A stretch of 64,000 nucleotides of DNA from Marinibacterium sp050389775 (GTDB taxonomy: Bacteria; Pseudomonadota; Alphaproteobacteria; Rhodobacterales; Rhodobacteraceae). The stretch covers positions 4,030,001-4,094,000 of the forward strand of contig NZ_CP177144.1 of assembly GCF_050389775.1 (NCBI RefSeq). The letters run 5' to 3'. Positions 25,213 through 33,211 of this stretch are shown piece by piece (position 1 is the stretch's first letter; each line of letters begins with the position of its first letter). The position numbers and the translations under genes were made by a program. The notes beneath the pieces are model-generated. The model was given only the letters and a program-made list of their open reading frames with translations. It was not told the DNA's origin and searched no databases.

Positions 25213-25812
25213 ATGTTTATATCCCGCGCCGCTGCCGGCCTTGCATCCATTTCCCTTGCCGTTGCGCCCTTGATTGCCGGGCCGCTGGCTGCCCAGACGG
25301 CGCCCGGCGCGCTTTACACCGTTGTCGTGCCGGCCGGCCAGTTCGGGTCCTCGGCCTACCTGACCCACGTGCTGCAGGGGCTGAGCGCGGCCCGGGCTTT
25401 CTGCGCGGCACTCAATGACGAGACGCTGAATGTCGATTGCCTGGCCGAGCGGCTGGCCGAGATCGGCGAGGAAGTGCCGGATGACACCGATTACGTCGAG
25501 ATCCGTTCGATCCTGAACGACACGGCCGACCAGCTGGCCGACCTGGCGCGGACCAACCGCGATTCGGGCCGGTCGCGGGTGACGGCCAGCCAGCCCGGCC
25601 AGGAGCCGGGAACCATCGTGGCCCAGACGACCCGGCCGCTGGTGCCGGTGCGCCCCGAGACGCTGGCGGCGGTGAACAGCCAGGCGGTGGCGATCCTGGA
25701 AGAGACCGAGACGCTGCTGCTGCGCAGCGCGGCGTCGGGTGAGCAAAGCACGCAATATGCGCGGATTGCCGATGCGCTGGATTCCAACAAGGTGCTGCTG
25801 CGCTCGGCCTGA
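25213..25812 (+). CDS. Secreted hypothetical protein, 199 residues
   Basis: I do not recognise this family. A signal peptide is clear (MFISRAAAGLASISLAVAPL, cut after LAAQ near residue 28). The mature part is largely helical, with a pair of cysteines (ARAFCAALND and NVDCLAERL) and a polar Ser/Gln-rich linker before a C-terminal helix. It looks periplasmic. ATG 25213 was chosen because GGAGG precedes it and it begins the signal peptide; the frame is open ten codons further upstream. Confidence 0.75.
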   Translation: MFISRAAAGLASISLAVAPLIAGPLAAQTAPGALYTVVVPAGQFGSSAYLTHVLQGLSAARAFCAALNDETLNVDCLAERLAEIGEEVPDDTDYVEIRSILNDTADQLADLARTNRDSGRSRVTASQPGQEPGTIVAQTTRPLVPVRPETLAAVNSQAVAILEETETLLLRSAASGEQSTQYARIADALDSNKVLLRSA

Positions 25813-26223
25813 CCCGCCGGTGATGGCGCGCGCCGCCGATGGGACGCGGCACGCGCCGGACCAAATCGGCGCGACGGGCTGGCCGTTGCGCCCAGCCCCC
25901 TGGACTGCGATGCGGTGTGCGTTGCCAAGTTCCCGCGACGCGGCAAGCGATTTGCGGGCGGCCCGGCACTGGGTCGGGCGATACTCACACGCGACGTGCC
26001 TGCCCGGGGGCGGAGCAGCACGCAAATGTCATGTGCCGCCGCGTGGGGGCCATGCGGAATATAGGCGCCCGGCAAGGGCGCGCGGCGATGTGCAAATGAC
26101 CCGTGCTGCCGCGGCGGCCGCTCGGAATGCGCCTCCGATCAGGGCGGATCAAACCGCGGATACGCCCCACGGGCCGGAGTGAAATGAGGATGTCACCCGC
26201 CCGCAAAGGGGGCGAAGCAATTT
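25813..26223. other. Gene-free region beyond rnpB
   Basis: About 410 bases between the secreted unknown and the 3' end of rnpB. Frames here show no domain. A weak CGCAAA...TTTGCG inverted repeat near 26201-26226 is where an rnpB terminator might lie. Confidence 0.45.
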
Positions 26224-26614
26224 GCGCGGAGAGCCTGTAAGCCGGATTCTGTCCAGGGGTTGCCCCCTTGGATGACCATTCCTCTGGGGTCCGTGTCGCC
26301 ACGGCCCTCAAGCTGCCAACCCGACCCCTCTCGGCTGAAGCGGGCCTAGCCGGATCGCCCGAAGGTGACGCGGCGCGGGGGTCCTATTCGGCATTGCTCC
26401 CGGTGGGGCTTGCCATGCCGCCCCTGTTGCCAGGAGCGCGGTGGGCTCTTGCCCCACCGTTTCACCCTTACCCCCGGCCAGGCCGGAGGCGGTCTGTTTT
26501 CTGTGGCGCTTTCCGTCGGGTTGCCCCGCCCGGGCGTTACCCGGCACCGTTGCTTCAGGGAGTCCGGACTTTCCTCGAACCCTGACGGGCCCGCGGCCAT
26601 CCGGCCCTCCGCGC
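26224..26614 (-). ncRNA. rnpB: RNase P RNA (class A)
   Basis: The catalytic RNA of RNase P, which matures tRNA 5' ends. Read on the minus strand, it has the hallmarks of a bacterial class A molecule: GAGGAAAGTCCGGACTCC near the 5' end, GGTAACGCCCGG, AGGGTGAAACGGTG, and near the 3' end ACAGAATCCGGCTTACAGG. The two ends pair as helix P1 (GCGCGGAGGGCC with GGCTCTCCGCGC), which fixes the boundaries to within a few bases. Length is about 391 bases, normal for alphaproteobacteria. All open frames over it are accidental. Confidence 0.96.
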
Positions 26615-26679
26615 GAGGGCTGGATATGCACCGGGCGGGGCCCATGGTCAATGGCGCGCATGTGGCCGGCCCCGGGCAG

Positions 26680-26706
26680 GGATATTTAGAAAGAGAAAGA
26701 AGCAGC
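26680..26706. repeat. Dispersed palindrome, family B, single left arm
   Basis: Only the purine-rich left arm (GATATTTAGAAAGAGAAAGA, then AGCAG) of the family B palindrome is present; the opposite arm is missing. It overlaps the 3' end of the AmpD-like gene and provides its last codons and stop. The full element is at 30225-30291. Confidence 0.75.
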
Positions 26707-27345
26707 AGGGGCCAGCGCCCGGGCATCGGCCGGGTCGAGCGGCCCCGTGGCCCAGGGGCGCAGGCGCAGGCGGACGGCGCGGAGCAGGTCGTCTTCGCCG
26801 GCCGTGGCCGGGTAGCCGGCAGAGATCGCGAGATCGCGGAACGAGGCTGCCGGATCCGGCGAGACCGCCCGGGGCGGGCGGGAGAGCCCGGCCCGGTCCA
26901 GCCGGGCCCAGTCGAAGCGCGGGCCGGGATCAGACTTGCGCCCCGGGGCCATGTCGGAATGGCCGATCACCCCGTCCGGCGGAATGTCCCAGCGCGCGCG
27001 GATACCGGCCACAAGCGTTTCAAGCACCTGCATCTGCGGTTCGGGAAAGGGCTGGCGCCCGTTGTTGTCCAGCTCGATGCCGATCGAACGTGAATTGACA
27101 TCCGCCCGGCCCTGCCAGCTGCCCTGCCCGGCATGCCAGGCCCGGCGGTCTTCATCGACCAGCTGCCACAGCCGGCCATCCAGCCCGACGAGGTAATGGG
27201 CCGAGACCTCGTAGGCCGGATCGCACAGCCGGTCCAGCGCGGCCCGGGCGCTGGCCATGGCCGTGTAATGGATGACGATCAGCCCGGGCCGGGCGCCATC
27301 GCGCCGCGGCCCGTGGTTCGGCGAGGGATGGGCGATCGGGGTCAG
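26686..27345 (-). CDS. ampD: N-acetylmuramoyl-L-alanine amidase (AmpD-like)
   Basis: An Amidase_2 zinc enzyme that cleaves the lactyl-amide bond of muropeptides in cell-wall recycling. Zinc ligands are His26 in IVIHYTAM, His129 in GHSDMAPGRK and Asp139 in SDPGPRFDW. The family segment SRSIGIELDN is also present. The first ATG of the frame (27258) lies after His26, so it cannot be the start of a working enzyme. The conserved N terminus HPSPNHGPRRDGARPG is encoded upstream, where the only plausible start is CTG 27345, which overlaps the stop of the preceding gene as CTGA. With that start the protein has 219 residues. The C terminus ASFSF and the TAA stop come from an arm of the family B repeat. 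Confidence 0.85.
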   Translation of the reverse strand: MTPIAHPSPNHGPRRDGARPGLIVIHYTAMASARAALDRLCDPAYEVSAHYLVGLDGRLWQLVDEDRRAWHAGQGSWQGRADVNSRSIGIELDNNGRQPFPEPQMQVLETLVAGIRARWDIPPDGVIGHSDMAPGRKSDPGPRFDWARLDRAGLSRPPRAVSPDPAASFRDLAISAGYPATAGEDDLLRAVRLRLRPWATGPLDPADARALAPAASFSF

Positions 27346-28178
27346 TTGCCCGCCCGGCGGAAGGGCGCGGGATCCCAGGCGCAGGCATAGCCGTCTCCGT
27401 CGGGGTCCAGCCCCAGCCGGTCGCGATCGGGCCCGCCGCGGGCCAGGAAATCCATCTGGGCCTGGTCGGGCGACGGGTATTTCGCGCAGTTCCGCTGGGC
27501 CTTGGACGCCAGGTTGATGCCCGAGCGGGTATAGACCCGGGTGCCCTTGGCATGCTGGGTCGACAGGGCATATTGCACGATGTTCGGATCGGTGCCCGTC
27601 GGGCGCTGGGGCACGGCGGTCGGCGTGATGACCTCGAACTGGGCGCGCTGCTGGGCCAGGCGTTCGGCATCGGAGGCGATGGATTCGCGCTCGGCCACGG
27701 CCTGGAAATCGTTCTCGTCGGAAATGCCCGGGTTGTTCAGGGCCACCGGCGCATCGTTCTCCGGGCTGGCCTGGACCGGGGGCACGCCCGAATTGGCCTG
27801 GGCCGCGGCCAGGGCAGCGGCGGTTTCGGCGGCGATGTCGGCGCCGCCCGTGCCGCCCTGCCCGGTCGACAGGTTGGCCGAGGACGCGCCGGTCACCGTC
27901 GGGCTGAGCCCCGGGGCGACATTGTCGGAACTGGCCGAGCTGAGCGACGGGGCCGAAGGCGTGGCCGGGGCCAGCGTGACCTGCTGGGCGGGCAGCGCTT
28001 CGGAGGAAATGGCATCGGGCGGCGGCAGGGGCGCCCCCAGGGGTTCGGTCGCCGCCGGGCGGGGCGTGCCGTCGAAACCGGCCCCGCTGTCGGGGATCTC
28101 GGGGGCACAGGCGGCCAGCCCGAGAAGGGCAAAGGCGCTGATGCCGGTGCGAAACGCGGTGCGCAGGTCTGCTGTCAT
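27342..28178 (-). CDS. Lipoprotein with C-terminal excalibur-like calcium-binding domain
   Basis: A 278-residue predicted lipoprotein. The lipobox LGLAAC places the lipidated Cys at residue 24. A long low-complexity region rich in Ala, Pro, Ser and Thr follows. The C terminus carries an excalibur-type motif, NCAKYPSP then LDPDGDGYACAWD, whose Asp-rich loop resembles EF-hand calcium ligands. ATG 28178 was chosen because it begins the signal peptide; an earlier ATG at 28256 lacks one. Its stop overlaps the CTG start proposed for the AmpD-like amidase, and its likely location in the envelope fits that neighbour. Function unknown. Confidence 0.8.
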   Translation of the reverse strand: MTADLRTAFRTGISAFALLGLAACAPEIPDSGAGFDGTPRPAATEPLGAPLPPPDAISSEALPAQQVTLAPATPSAPSLSSASSDNVAPGLSPTVTGASSANLSTGQGGTGGADIAAETAAALAAAQANSGVPPVQASPENDAPVALNNPGISDENDFQAVAERESIASDAERLAQQRAQFEVITPTAVPQRPTGTDPNIVQYALSTQHAKGTRVYTRSGINLASKAQRNCAKYPSPDQAQMDFLARGGPDRDRLGLDPDGDGYACAWDPAPFRRAGN

Positions 28179-28276
28179 AGCGGGTCCGCCCCGTCTCCTT
28201 GCAGATGTCGCGGGCCGGCCGATCCGGCCCGGTAATGGATATGCGGGCCCGTGCAACCGGCCCGATCTCGGATGAC

Positions 28277-28295
28277 GGGCCGGGTCACCCGGCCC
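28277..28295 (-). terminator. Hairpin after gatA
   Basis: GGGCCGGG and its perfect complement around a 3-base loop, 16 bases after the gatA stop codon. No T run. Confidence 0.45.
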
Positions 28296-28310
28296 TGTCG
28301 ATCCGTGGTG

Positions 28311-29801
28311 CTACCACCATTTCTCGGGCTTGGCCACAAAGCCCGCGGCCTGTTCCAGCGCATAGGCGGTGTTGAGCAGATCGCCCTCTTCCCACGGCCG
28401 GCCGATCAGTTGCAGGCCCAGCGGCAGGCCCTTGCGGTCGACCCCGGCAGGCACGGCAATGCCCGGCAGCCCGGCCAGGTTGACCGTAACGGTAAAGACG
28501 TCGTTGAGATACATCTGCACCGGATCATCCTCGGTCACTTCCCCGAGACCAAAGGCCGCCGAGGGCGTGGCCGGCGTCAGGATGGCATCGACCCCGGCGG
28601 CAAAGGCCTCTTCGAAGTCGCGCTTGATCAGGGTGCGGACCTTGCGGGCCTTGTTGTAATAGGCGTCGTAGAACCCGGCCGACAGGACATAGGTGCCGAT
28701 CATCACCCGGCGCTGAACCTCGTGGCCAAAGCCCTCGGCCCGGGTCTTTTCGTACATCTCGGTGATGCCGTCGCCCTGGTCCAGCTTGGCACGATAGCCA
28801 TAGCGCACGCCGTCATATCGCGCCAGGTTCGACGAGGCCTCGGCCGGGGCGATGACGTAATAGGTCGGCAGGGCGTATTTCGTGTGGGGCAGCGAGATGT
28901 CGACGATCTTGGCGCCGGCATCCTTCAGCATGGCGGTGCCATCGTTCCACAGCTGCTCGATCTCATCGGACATGCCGTCGAGCCGGTATTCCTTGGGAAT
29001 GCCGATGGTCTTGCCCTTGATGTCGCCGGTCAGCATGGCTTCGAAATCGGGCACGGCCAGCTCGGCGCTGGTGCTGTCCTTGGCATCATGGCCGCACATG
29101 GCTTCAAGCATGATCGCCGCATCGCGCACCGACTTGGTCATCGGCCCGGCCTGGTCCAGCGACGAGGCAAAGGCCACGACACCCCAGCGCGAGCAGCGGC
29201 CATAGGTCGGCTTGATGCCCACGGTTCCGGTGAAGGCCGCCGGTTGCCGGATGGATCCGCCGGTATCGGTGCCGGTGGCGGCCAGGCAGAGATCGGCGGC
29301 CACGGCCGAGGCTGATCCGCCCGACGAGCCGCCCGGGGTCAGGGCGGTGTCCTCGTTGCCCCGGCGCCAGGGGTTGATGGCATTGCCATAGACCGAGGTC
29401 TCGTTCGACGAGCCCATGGCGAATTCGTCCATGTTGAGCTTGCCCAGCATGACGGCGCCGGCATCGGCCAGGTTCTGGCTGACGGTGGATTCGTATTCCG
29501 GCAGGAAGCCTTCGAGGATCTTCGACGCGGCCTGGCTCGGCACGCCCTTGGTGCAGAACAGGTCCTTGATCCCGATCGGCAGGCCGCACATCGACGGCGC
29601 GTCCCCACCGGCAAGCCGGGCATCGGCCGCCCGGGCCCGCTCGACGGCGATCTCGGGGGTCTTGTGGACAAAGGCGTTCAGTGCATCGGCGCCCTCGATG
29701 GCCGAAAGGCAGGCTTCGGTCAGCTCGACCGAGGTGACCTCGCCAGCGCGGAGCATGTCGCGGGCCGCGGCAAGGCCCAGTTTGTTCAGGTCATTTGTCA
29801 C
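28311..29801 (-). CDS. gatA: Glutamyl-tRNA(Gln) amidotransferase subunit A
   Basis: A 496-residue amidase, the glutaminase subunit of GatCAB, which converts Glu-tRNA(Gln) (and often Asp-tRNA(Asn)) to the amide form. The amidase catalytic set is visible: Lys79 in GIKDLFCTKG, the serine pair in TPGGSSGGSASAVAADL (Ser159-Ser160) and the nucleophile Ser183 in GTDTGGSIRQPA. The start is GTG 29801 with GAGGAA seven bases before; upstream in-frame residues have no family similarity. It follows gatC by ten bases. gatB is not in the window. Confidence 0.97.
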   Translation of the reverse strand: MTNDLNKLGLAAARDMLRAGEVTSVELTEACLSAIEGADALNAFVHKTPEIAVERARAADARLAGGDAPSMCGLPIGIKDLFCTKGVPSQAASKILEGFLPEYESTVSQNLADAGAVMLGKLNMDEFAMGSSNETSVYGNAINPWRRGNEDTALTPGGSSGGSASAVAADLCLAATGTDTGGSIRQPAAFTGTVGIKPTYGRCSRWGVVAFASSLDQAGPMTKSVRDAAIMLEAMCGHDAKDSTSAELAVPDFEAMLTGDIKGKTIGIPKEYRLDGMSDEIEQLWNDGTAMLKDAGAKIVDISLPHTKYALPTYYVIAPAEASSNLARYDGVRYGYRAKLDQGDGITEMYEKTRAEGFGHEVQRRVMIGTYVLSAGFYDAYYNKARKVRTLIKRDFEEAFAAGVDAILTPATPSAAFGLGEVTEDDPVQMYLNDVFTVTVNLAGLPGIAVPAGVDRKGLPLGLQLIGRPWEEGDLLNTAYALEQAAGFVAKPEKWW

Positions 29802-29811
29802 GTCGCGTTCC

Positions 29812-30099
29812 TCACTCGACCACTTTCGGCACGGCAAAGAAGCCCTCGCGGGCATCGGGGGCATTGGACAGGACCTTGTCCTGCTGGTTGCCGTCGGTCA
29901 CCGCATCGGCGCGGCGGCGCAGGCGCATGGGCGTGACCGAAACCATCGGTTCGACGCCCTCGACATCCACCTCGCCCAATTGTTCGATGAAGCCCAGGAT
30001 CGTGTTGAATTCCGAGGCCAGCGCCGGCAGGCGGTCCTCTTCGACCCGGATGCGGGCCAGCTTGGCCACCCGGGCGGCGGTGTCTTGGTCGATCGACAT
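29812..30099 (-). CDS. gatC: Glutamyl-tRNA(Gln) amidotransferase subunit C
   Basis: A 95-residue small subunit that stabilises the GatA-GatB interaction. Family features are the N-terminal VAKLARIRVEEDR and the central LGFIEQLGEVDVEGVEPM, ending near VLSNAPDAREGFFAVPKVVE. It is the first gene of the gatCA operon. A complete family B palindrome lies about 130 bases upstream, closing off the MFS gene before it. Confidence 0.97.
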   Translation of the reverse strand: MSIDQDTAARVAKLARIRVEEDRLPALASEFNTILGFIEQLGEVDVEGVEPMVSVTPMRLRRRADAVTDGNQQDKVLSNAPDAREGFFAVPKVVE

Positions 30100-30224
30100 G
30101 GGCGATATCCCTCATCTGGCGTTCAGGGGCATTTACCGCCGCTGGCCATGGCCCGCAAGGGTGGCCGCCCGTGAATGCGGCCACGGCCTTTGCCGGACGT
30201 CATGCCGATGGCCACGGCCCGTAT

Positions 30225-30291
30225 GGATACTTGGAAAGAGAAAGAAGCAGCACGCGCGCCCTGTCCTGCTTCTTTCTCTTTGAAAATATCC
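30225..30291. repeat. Dispersed palindrome, family B, complete copy
   Basis: Two 26-base arms (30225-30250 and 30266-30291) match at 23 of 26 positions as an inverted repeat. The left arm is purine-rich (GGAAAGAGAAAGAAGCAG), the loop GC-rich (CACGCGCGCCCTGT). It lies between the MFS gene end and the gatC start, so it probably terminates the MFS transcript. Single arms of the same family occur at 26680-26706 and 32501-32526. Confidence 0.85.
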
Positions 30292-30337
30292 GGCAGAACG
30301 CCGCCGCCCCACGGTGGTTTCGGGCAAGGGCCGCGTC

Positions 30338-31528
30338 TCAGCCCGCCCGGGCCGTGTCCGGGCGCGGCAGGGTCAGGATCAGCCCCAACGCCAGGGCCAC
30401 GCAGAGGCTGAGCCCCAGGAATGCCGGGAAATACCCGCCCAGCCGGTCAAAGGCCGCCCCTGCCAGAACCGGGCCGAAGGCAGCAAAGGACGTGCCGCAA
30501 AAGACAATGGCCGCAAAGATCGCCCCATGGGCGCGCATGCCGAAATATTCGGCAACGATCGGCGAGATCACCACGAAGAGCCCGCCATGGGCCATGCCAT
30601 AGACCGCTACCGCCGCAAACAGCGGCCCCGGCGCGCCGGCCCAGGTCAGGCCGTTCAGCCCCGCCAGCAGGCAGCCCATGCACAGCACGAAGGCATTGCG
30701 TCCGCCGATCCGGTCGATCCCCTGCCCCACGACCAGCCGCCCCAGGATCGAAGCCGCGCCGATCACCGACAGCAGCAGCGCCGCCCGGGGCGCGGGCAGG
30801 CCCATGTCCATCCCGTGCAGGGCCAGGTGGAAGGGCACGGTCATCAGCGCCGGAAAGAACAGCGCCTGGATCGCGCACAGCGTCCAGAACGCCCGCGTTG
30901 CCCGGGCCTCGCGCCAGCCCAGCCCCGCGCCCGCCGGCGCCGCCTGCCCGGCGCCGCGGCTGACCTCGCCGTCCCGCGGCCGGCGCATCACCGAGGCCGC
31001 GGCCAGCAGCAGCACCCCGGCGGCCAGCCCCAGCCCCGTGGCCGCCACGCGCCAGCCCAGCCACAGGATCAGCGCCGCGGCCAGCGGCGGCACCGCCATC
31101 TGCCCCAGCGCCGTGCCGACCTTGGCCAGCGCCGTCATCAGCCCCCGCCGCGCCTCGAACCAGCGCGCCACGCTGCCCAGCGTCACCACGTCATGCGAGG
31201 CCAGCCCCGCTCCCAGCGGCAGCGCAAAGACCACGACCAGCTGCCAGGGCGCGCCGATCCGCGCCAGCAGAACCCAGCCCAGCCCGTAAAGCGCCCCGGT
31301 CACCGCCAGCACCCGCCCCGGCCCCAGCCGGTCGGCCAGCGGCCCGGCCACCAGCGCCAGCGCGCCCATCATGAAAAACGCAATCGAGGAACAGGCCGAC
31401 AGCAGCGTCCGCGACCAGCCGAACTCGGCCTCCAGCACCGGGATGAACAGCCCGAAGCTGAACAGCAGCCCGATGACCACGAACTGGGTCAGGGCCGCCC
31501 CCACGACGACCAGGTACCGCGCCTGCAT
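30338..31528 (-). CDS. MFS transporter
   Basis: A 396-residue major facilitator with about twelve membrane segments, first at YLVVVGAALTQFVVIGLLFSFG. The loop 2-3 motif appears as GPLADRLGPGR, and its counterpart in the second half as GQGIDRIGGRN. The pattern resembles monocarboxylate/oxalate-formate type MFS proteins, but no substrate can be assigned. ATG 31528 was chosen because GGGAGGGCGGGATCC precedes it; the frame is open about 62 codons upstream with no similarity. It is divergent from the UPF0173 hydrolase gene. Confidence 0.9.
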   Translation of the reverse strand: MQARYLVVVGAALTQFVVIGLLFSFGLFIPVLEAEFGWSRTLLSACSSIAFFMMGALALVAGPLADRLGPGRVLAVTGALYGLGWVLLARIGAPWQLVVVFALPLGAGLASHDVVTLGSVARWFEARRGLMTALAKVGTALGQMAVPPLAAALILWLGWRVAATGLGLAAGVLLLAAASVMRRPRDGEVSRGAGQAAPAGAGLGWREARATRAFWTLCAIQALFFPALMTVPFHLALHGMDMGLPAPRAALLLSVIGAASILGRLVVGQGIDRIGGRNAFVLCMGCLLAGLNGLTWAGAPGPLFAAVAVYGMAHGGLFVVISPIVAEYFGMRAHGAIFAAIVFCGTSFAAFGPVLAGAAFDRLGGYFPAFLGLSLCVALALGLILTLPRPDTARAG

Positions 31529-31716
31529 GGATCCCGCCCTCCCCCGGCGCCTTCTCCCGACGCCCGAGGCTAGCCCCTGCCGGCCGCCCCGTCCACGCGG
31601 ATCTTGCCCGCCCGTCATGGACTTGCCACCCCCGCGTGCTAGTCTGACCCGGACACCACACCCGACACCGCCCGGCGCGATCCCCGCTCCGGGCGGCACC
31701 GCGAATGGAGGCACCC

Positions 31717-32409
31717 ATGAAGATCACCTGGCTGGGCCACGGCAGTTTCCGCATCGAGATCGGCGGCAAGGTCCTGCTGCTCGACCCCTGGCTGACCGGC
31801 AATCCGGTCCTGGCCGAAGACCAGCACGAGGCCGCCGTGACGGGCGCGACCCATATCCTGCTGACCCATGCCCATTTCGACCATGCCGCCGATGCCATCA
31901 ACCTGTCCCGGAGGCTGGGCGTGCCCGTCGTGGGCCAGTTCGACCTGATGGGCGTCTGGGGCGAAACCGAAGGCATCGAGACCATCGGCTTCAACAAGGG
32001 CGGCACGGTCGACCTCGGCGGGGTCAAGGTGTCGATGGTCTTGGCCCAGCATTCCTCGACCTTCACCACCCCCGACGGGCTGAAGGCCGCGGGGTCCGAG
32101 GTCGGCTACATGATCGCCGGCGAAGGCCACGTGATCTATGCCAGCGGCGACACCGACATCATGGCCGACATGGACTGGTTCGGCGATTTCTACAAACCCG
32201 ATATCGGCATCCTCTGCGCGGGCGGCCATTTCACCATGGACATGGCCAAGGTCGCTTATGCCGCCGGGCGCTACTTCAACTTCAAGACCCTGATCCCGGC
32301 CCATTACAAGACCTTCCCGATCCTCGAACAATCGGCCCAGCCCCTGATCGATGCCCTGCCCGACGTGCAGGTCATCGAACCCAAGGTCATGACCGCCATC
32401 GAGATCTGA
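31717..32409 (+). CDS. UPF0173 metal-dependent hydrolase (metallo-beta-lactamase fold)
   Basis: A 230-residue metallo-beta-lactamase-fold protein of the UPF0173 group. The metal motif THAHFDHAAD matches HxHxDH, and further ligand positions are QHSST, YASGDTDIM and IPAHYKTFP. The biological substrate of UPF0173 is not known. ATG 31717 begins the typical start MKITWLGHGSFRIE and follows GGAGG by seven bases, so I prefer it to ATG 31705. It converges with clpS; one arm of a family B palindrome lies between them. Confidence 0.92.
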   Translation: MKITWLGHGSFRIEIGGKVLLLDPWLTGNPVLAEDQHEAAVTGATHILLTHAHFDHAADAINLSRRLGVPVVGQFDLMGVWGETEGIETIGFNKGGTVDLGGVKVSMVLAQHSSTFTTPDGLKAAGSEVGYMIAGEGHVIYASGDTDIMADMDWFGDFYKPDIGILCAGGHFTMDMAKVAYAAGRYFNFKTLIPAHYKTFPILEQSAQPLIDALPDVQVIEPKVMTAIEI

Positions 32410-32500
32410 CCGGCCCGGCGCCGATCCCCCGCCCGGCCGCCGCAACCGGCCGGGCACACCGATGACGCCCGGACCGCCGCCGGGCAAGGGCGCCGCGCCC

Positions 32501-32526
32501 CTGCTTCTTTCTCTTTGAAAATATCC
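32501..32526. repeat. Dispersed palindrome, family B, single right arm
   Basis: Only the pyrimidine-rich right arm (CTGCTTCTTTCTCTTTGAAA then ATATCC) is present, identical to the right arm of the copy at 30266-30291, preceded by loop-like GCGCCGCGCCC. It lies between the convergent UPF0173 hydrolase and clpS genes. Confidence 0.8.
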
Positions 32527-32543
32527 GGCCCCGGCTTCGGGGT

Positions 32544-33023
32544 TCAGTCCTCGCGCTCGGTGGTGAAGGCCAGCGGATAGCCCCAGGACCGGCCGGTCTC
32601 GCAGCCTTCCATTGCCTTCATCTCGGCAACCTCGCAGGTATAGACCGCCACCACGCAGGCCCCGCGCCGATGCGCCGTCAGCATCACCCCGCCGGCCTCG
32701 GCCTCGCTCATGCGGAACACTGCCCTCAGCACCTTGACCACGAAATCGCGCGGCGTGAAATCGTCGTTGAGCAGGATGACCTTGTAGAGCCTCGGCCGGT
32801 CGGCCTGTGCCCCGGTGGCCGGGCGAGTCCGGGGGCGGGTCTGGGTGCCCGGCCGGCGGATGGTTTCGGATTGCGGGCCGGATGCAGAGCCGCCCGTAGG
32901 AATGGACGGGCAGCCGATCGCGGGACCGGGCGTGGGTCCCGACACGTGGCTGATCGGGGATCTGCTCGGGGAGCCGGTCGCGGGGTCGAAAGTAGGCCTG
33001 AACCGGGGCTTGGGTCTGGGCAT
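32544..33023 (-). CDS. clpS: ATP-dependent Clp protease adaptor ClpS, with long N-terminal extension
   Basis: A 159-residue protein. Residues from about 78 onward are a ClpS domain: LYKVILLNDDFTPRDFVVKVL, then MLTAHRRGACVVAVYTCEVAE, ending YPLAFTTERED. ClpS hands N-degron substrates to ClpAP. The motif order and the FRMSEAEA segment resemble the second ClpS type of alphaproteobacteria. ClpS proteins are usually 80-120 residues; here the first 77 are Pro, Arg, Ser and Thr-rich with no domain. ATG 33023 has GGAAAGG upstream and no other ATG precedes the domain, though an internal GTG (codon 27) could be used. tadA lies 190 bases upstream on the same strand. Confidence 0.88.
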   Translation of the reverse strand: MPRPKPRFRPTFDPATGSPSRSPISHVSGPTPGPAIGCPSIPTGGSASGPQSETIRRPGTQTRPRTRPATGAQADRPRLYKVILLNDDFTPRDFVVKVLRAVFRMSEAEAGGVMLTAHRRGACVVAVYTCEVAEMKAMEGCETGRSWGYPLAFTTERED

Positions 33024-33211
33024 TGCGCTGCCTTTCCAAGGTCCGTTGCGGGGGATGTCTTGCCTGGGTCTGTCGTGATCCGGTCTGGCGGCTGTCGGGC
33101 TGACCGCGGGCCGGCGGGCGATGCGCCCCGGCCACGCCTCATCCTAGCACCATTTCGCGCCTGCGTCAGCCTTTCGGCCCACACCCCCTGCCCCGCGCCC
33201 CGACCTGCCCG

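Noticed and set aside
26268..27093. Several open frames over 26.2-26.7 kb on both strands
   Set aside because: The DNA is the RNase P RNA gene, identified by its conserved sequence blocks and pairing ends.
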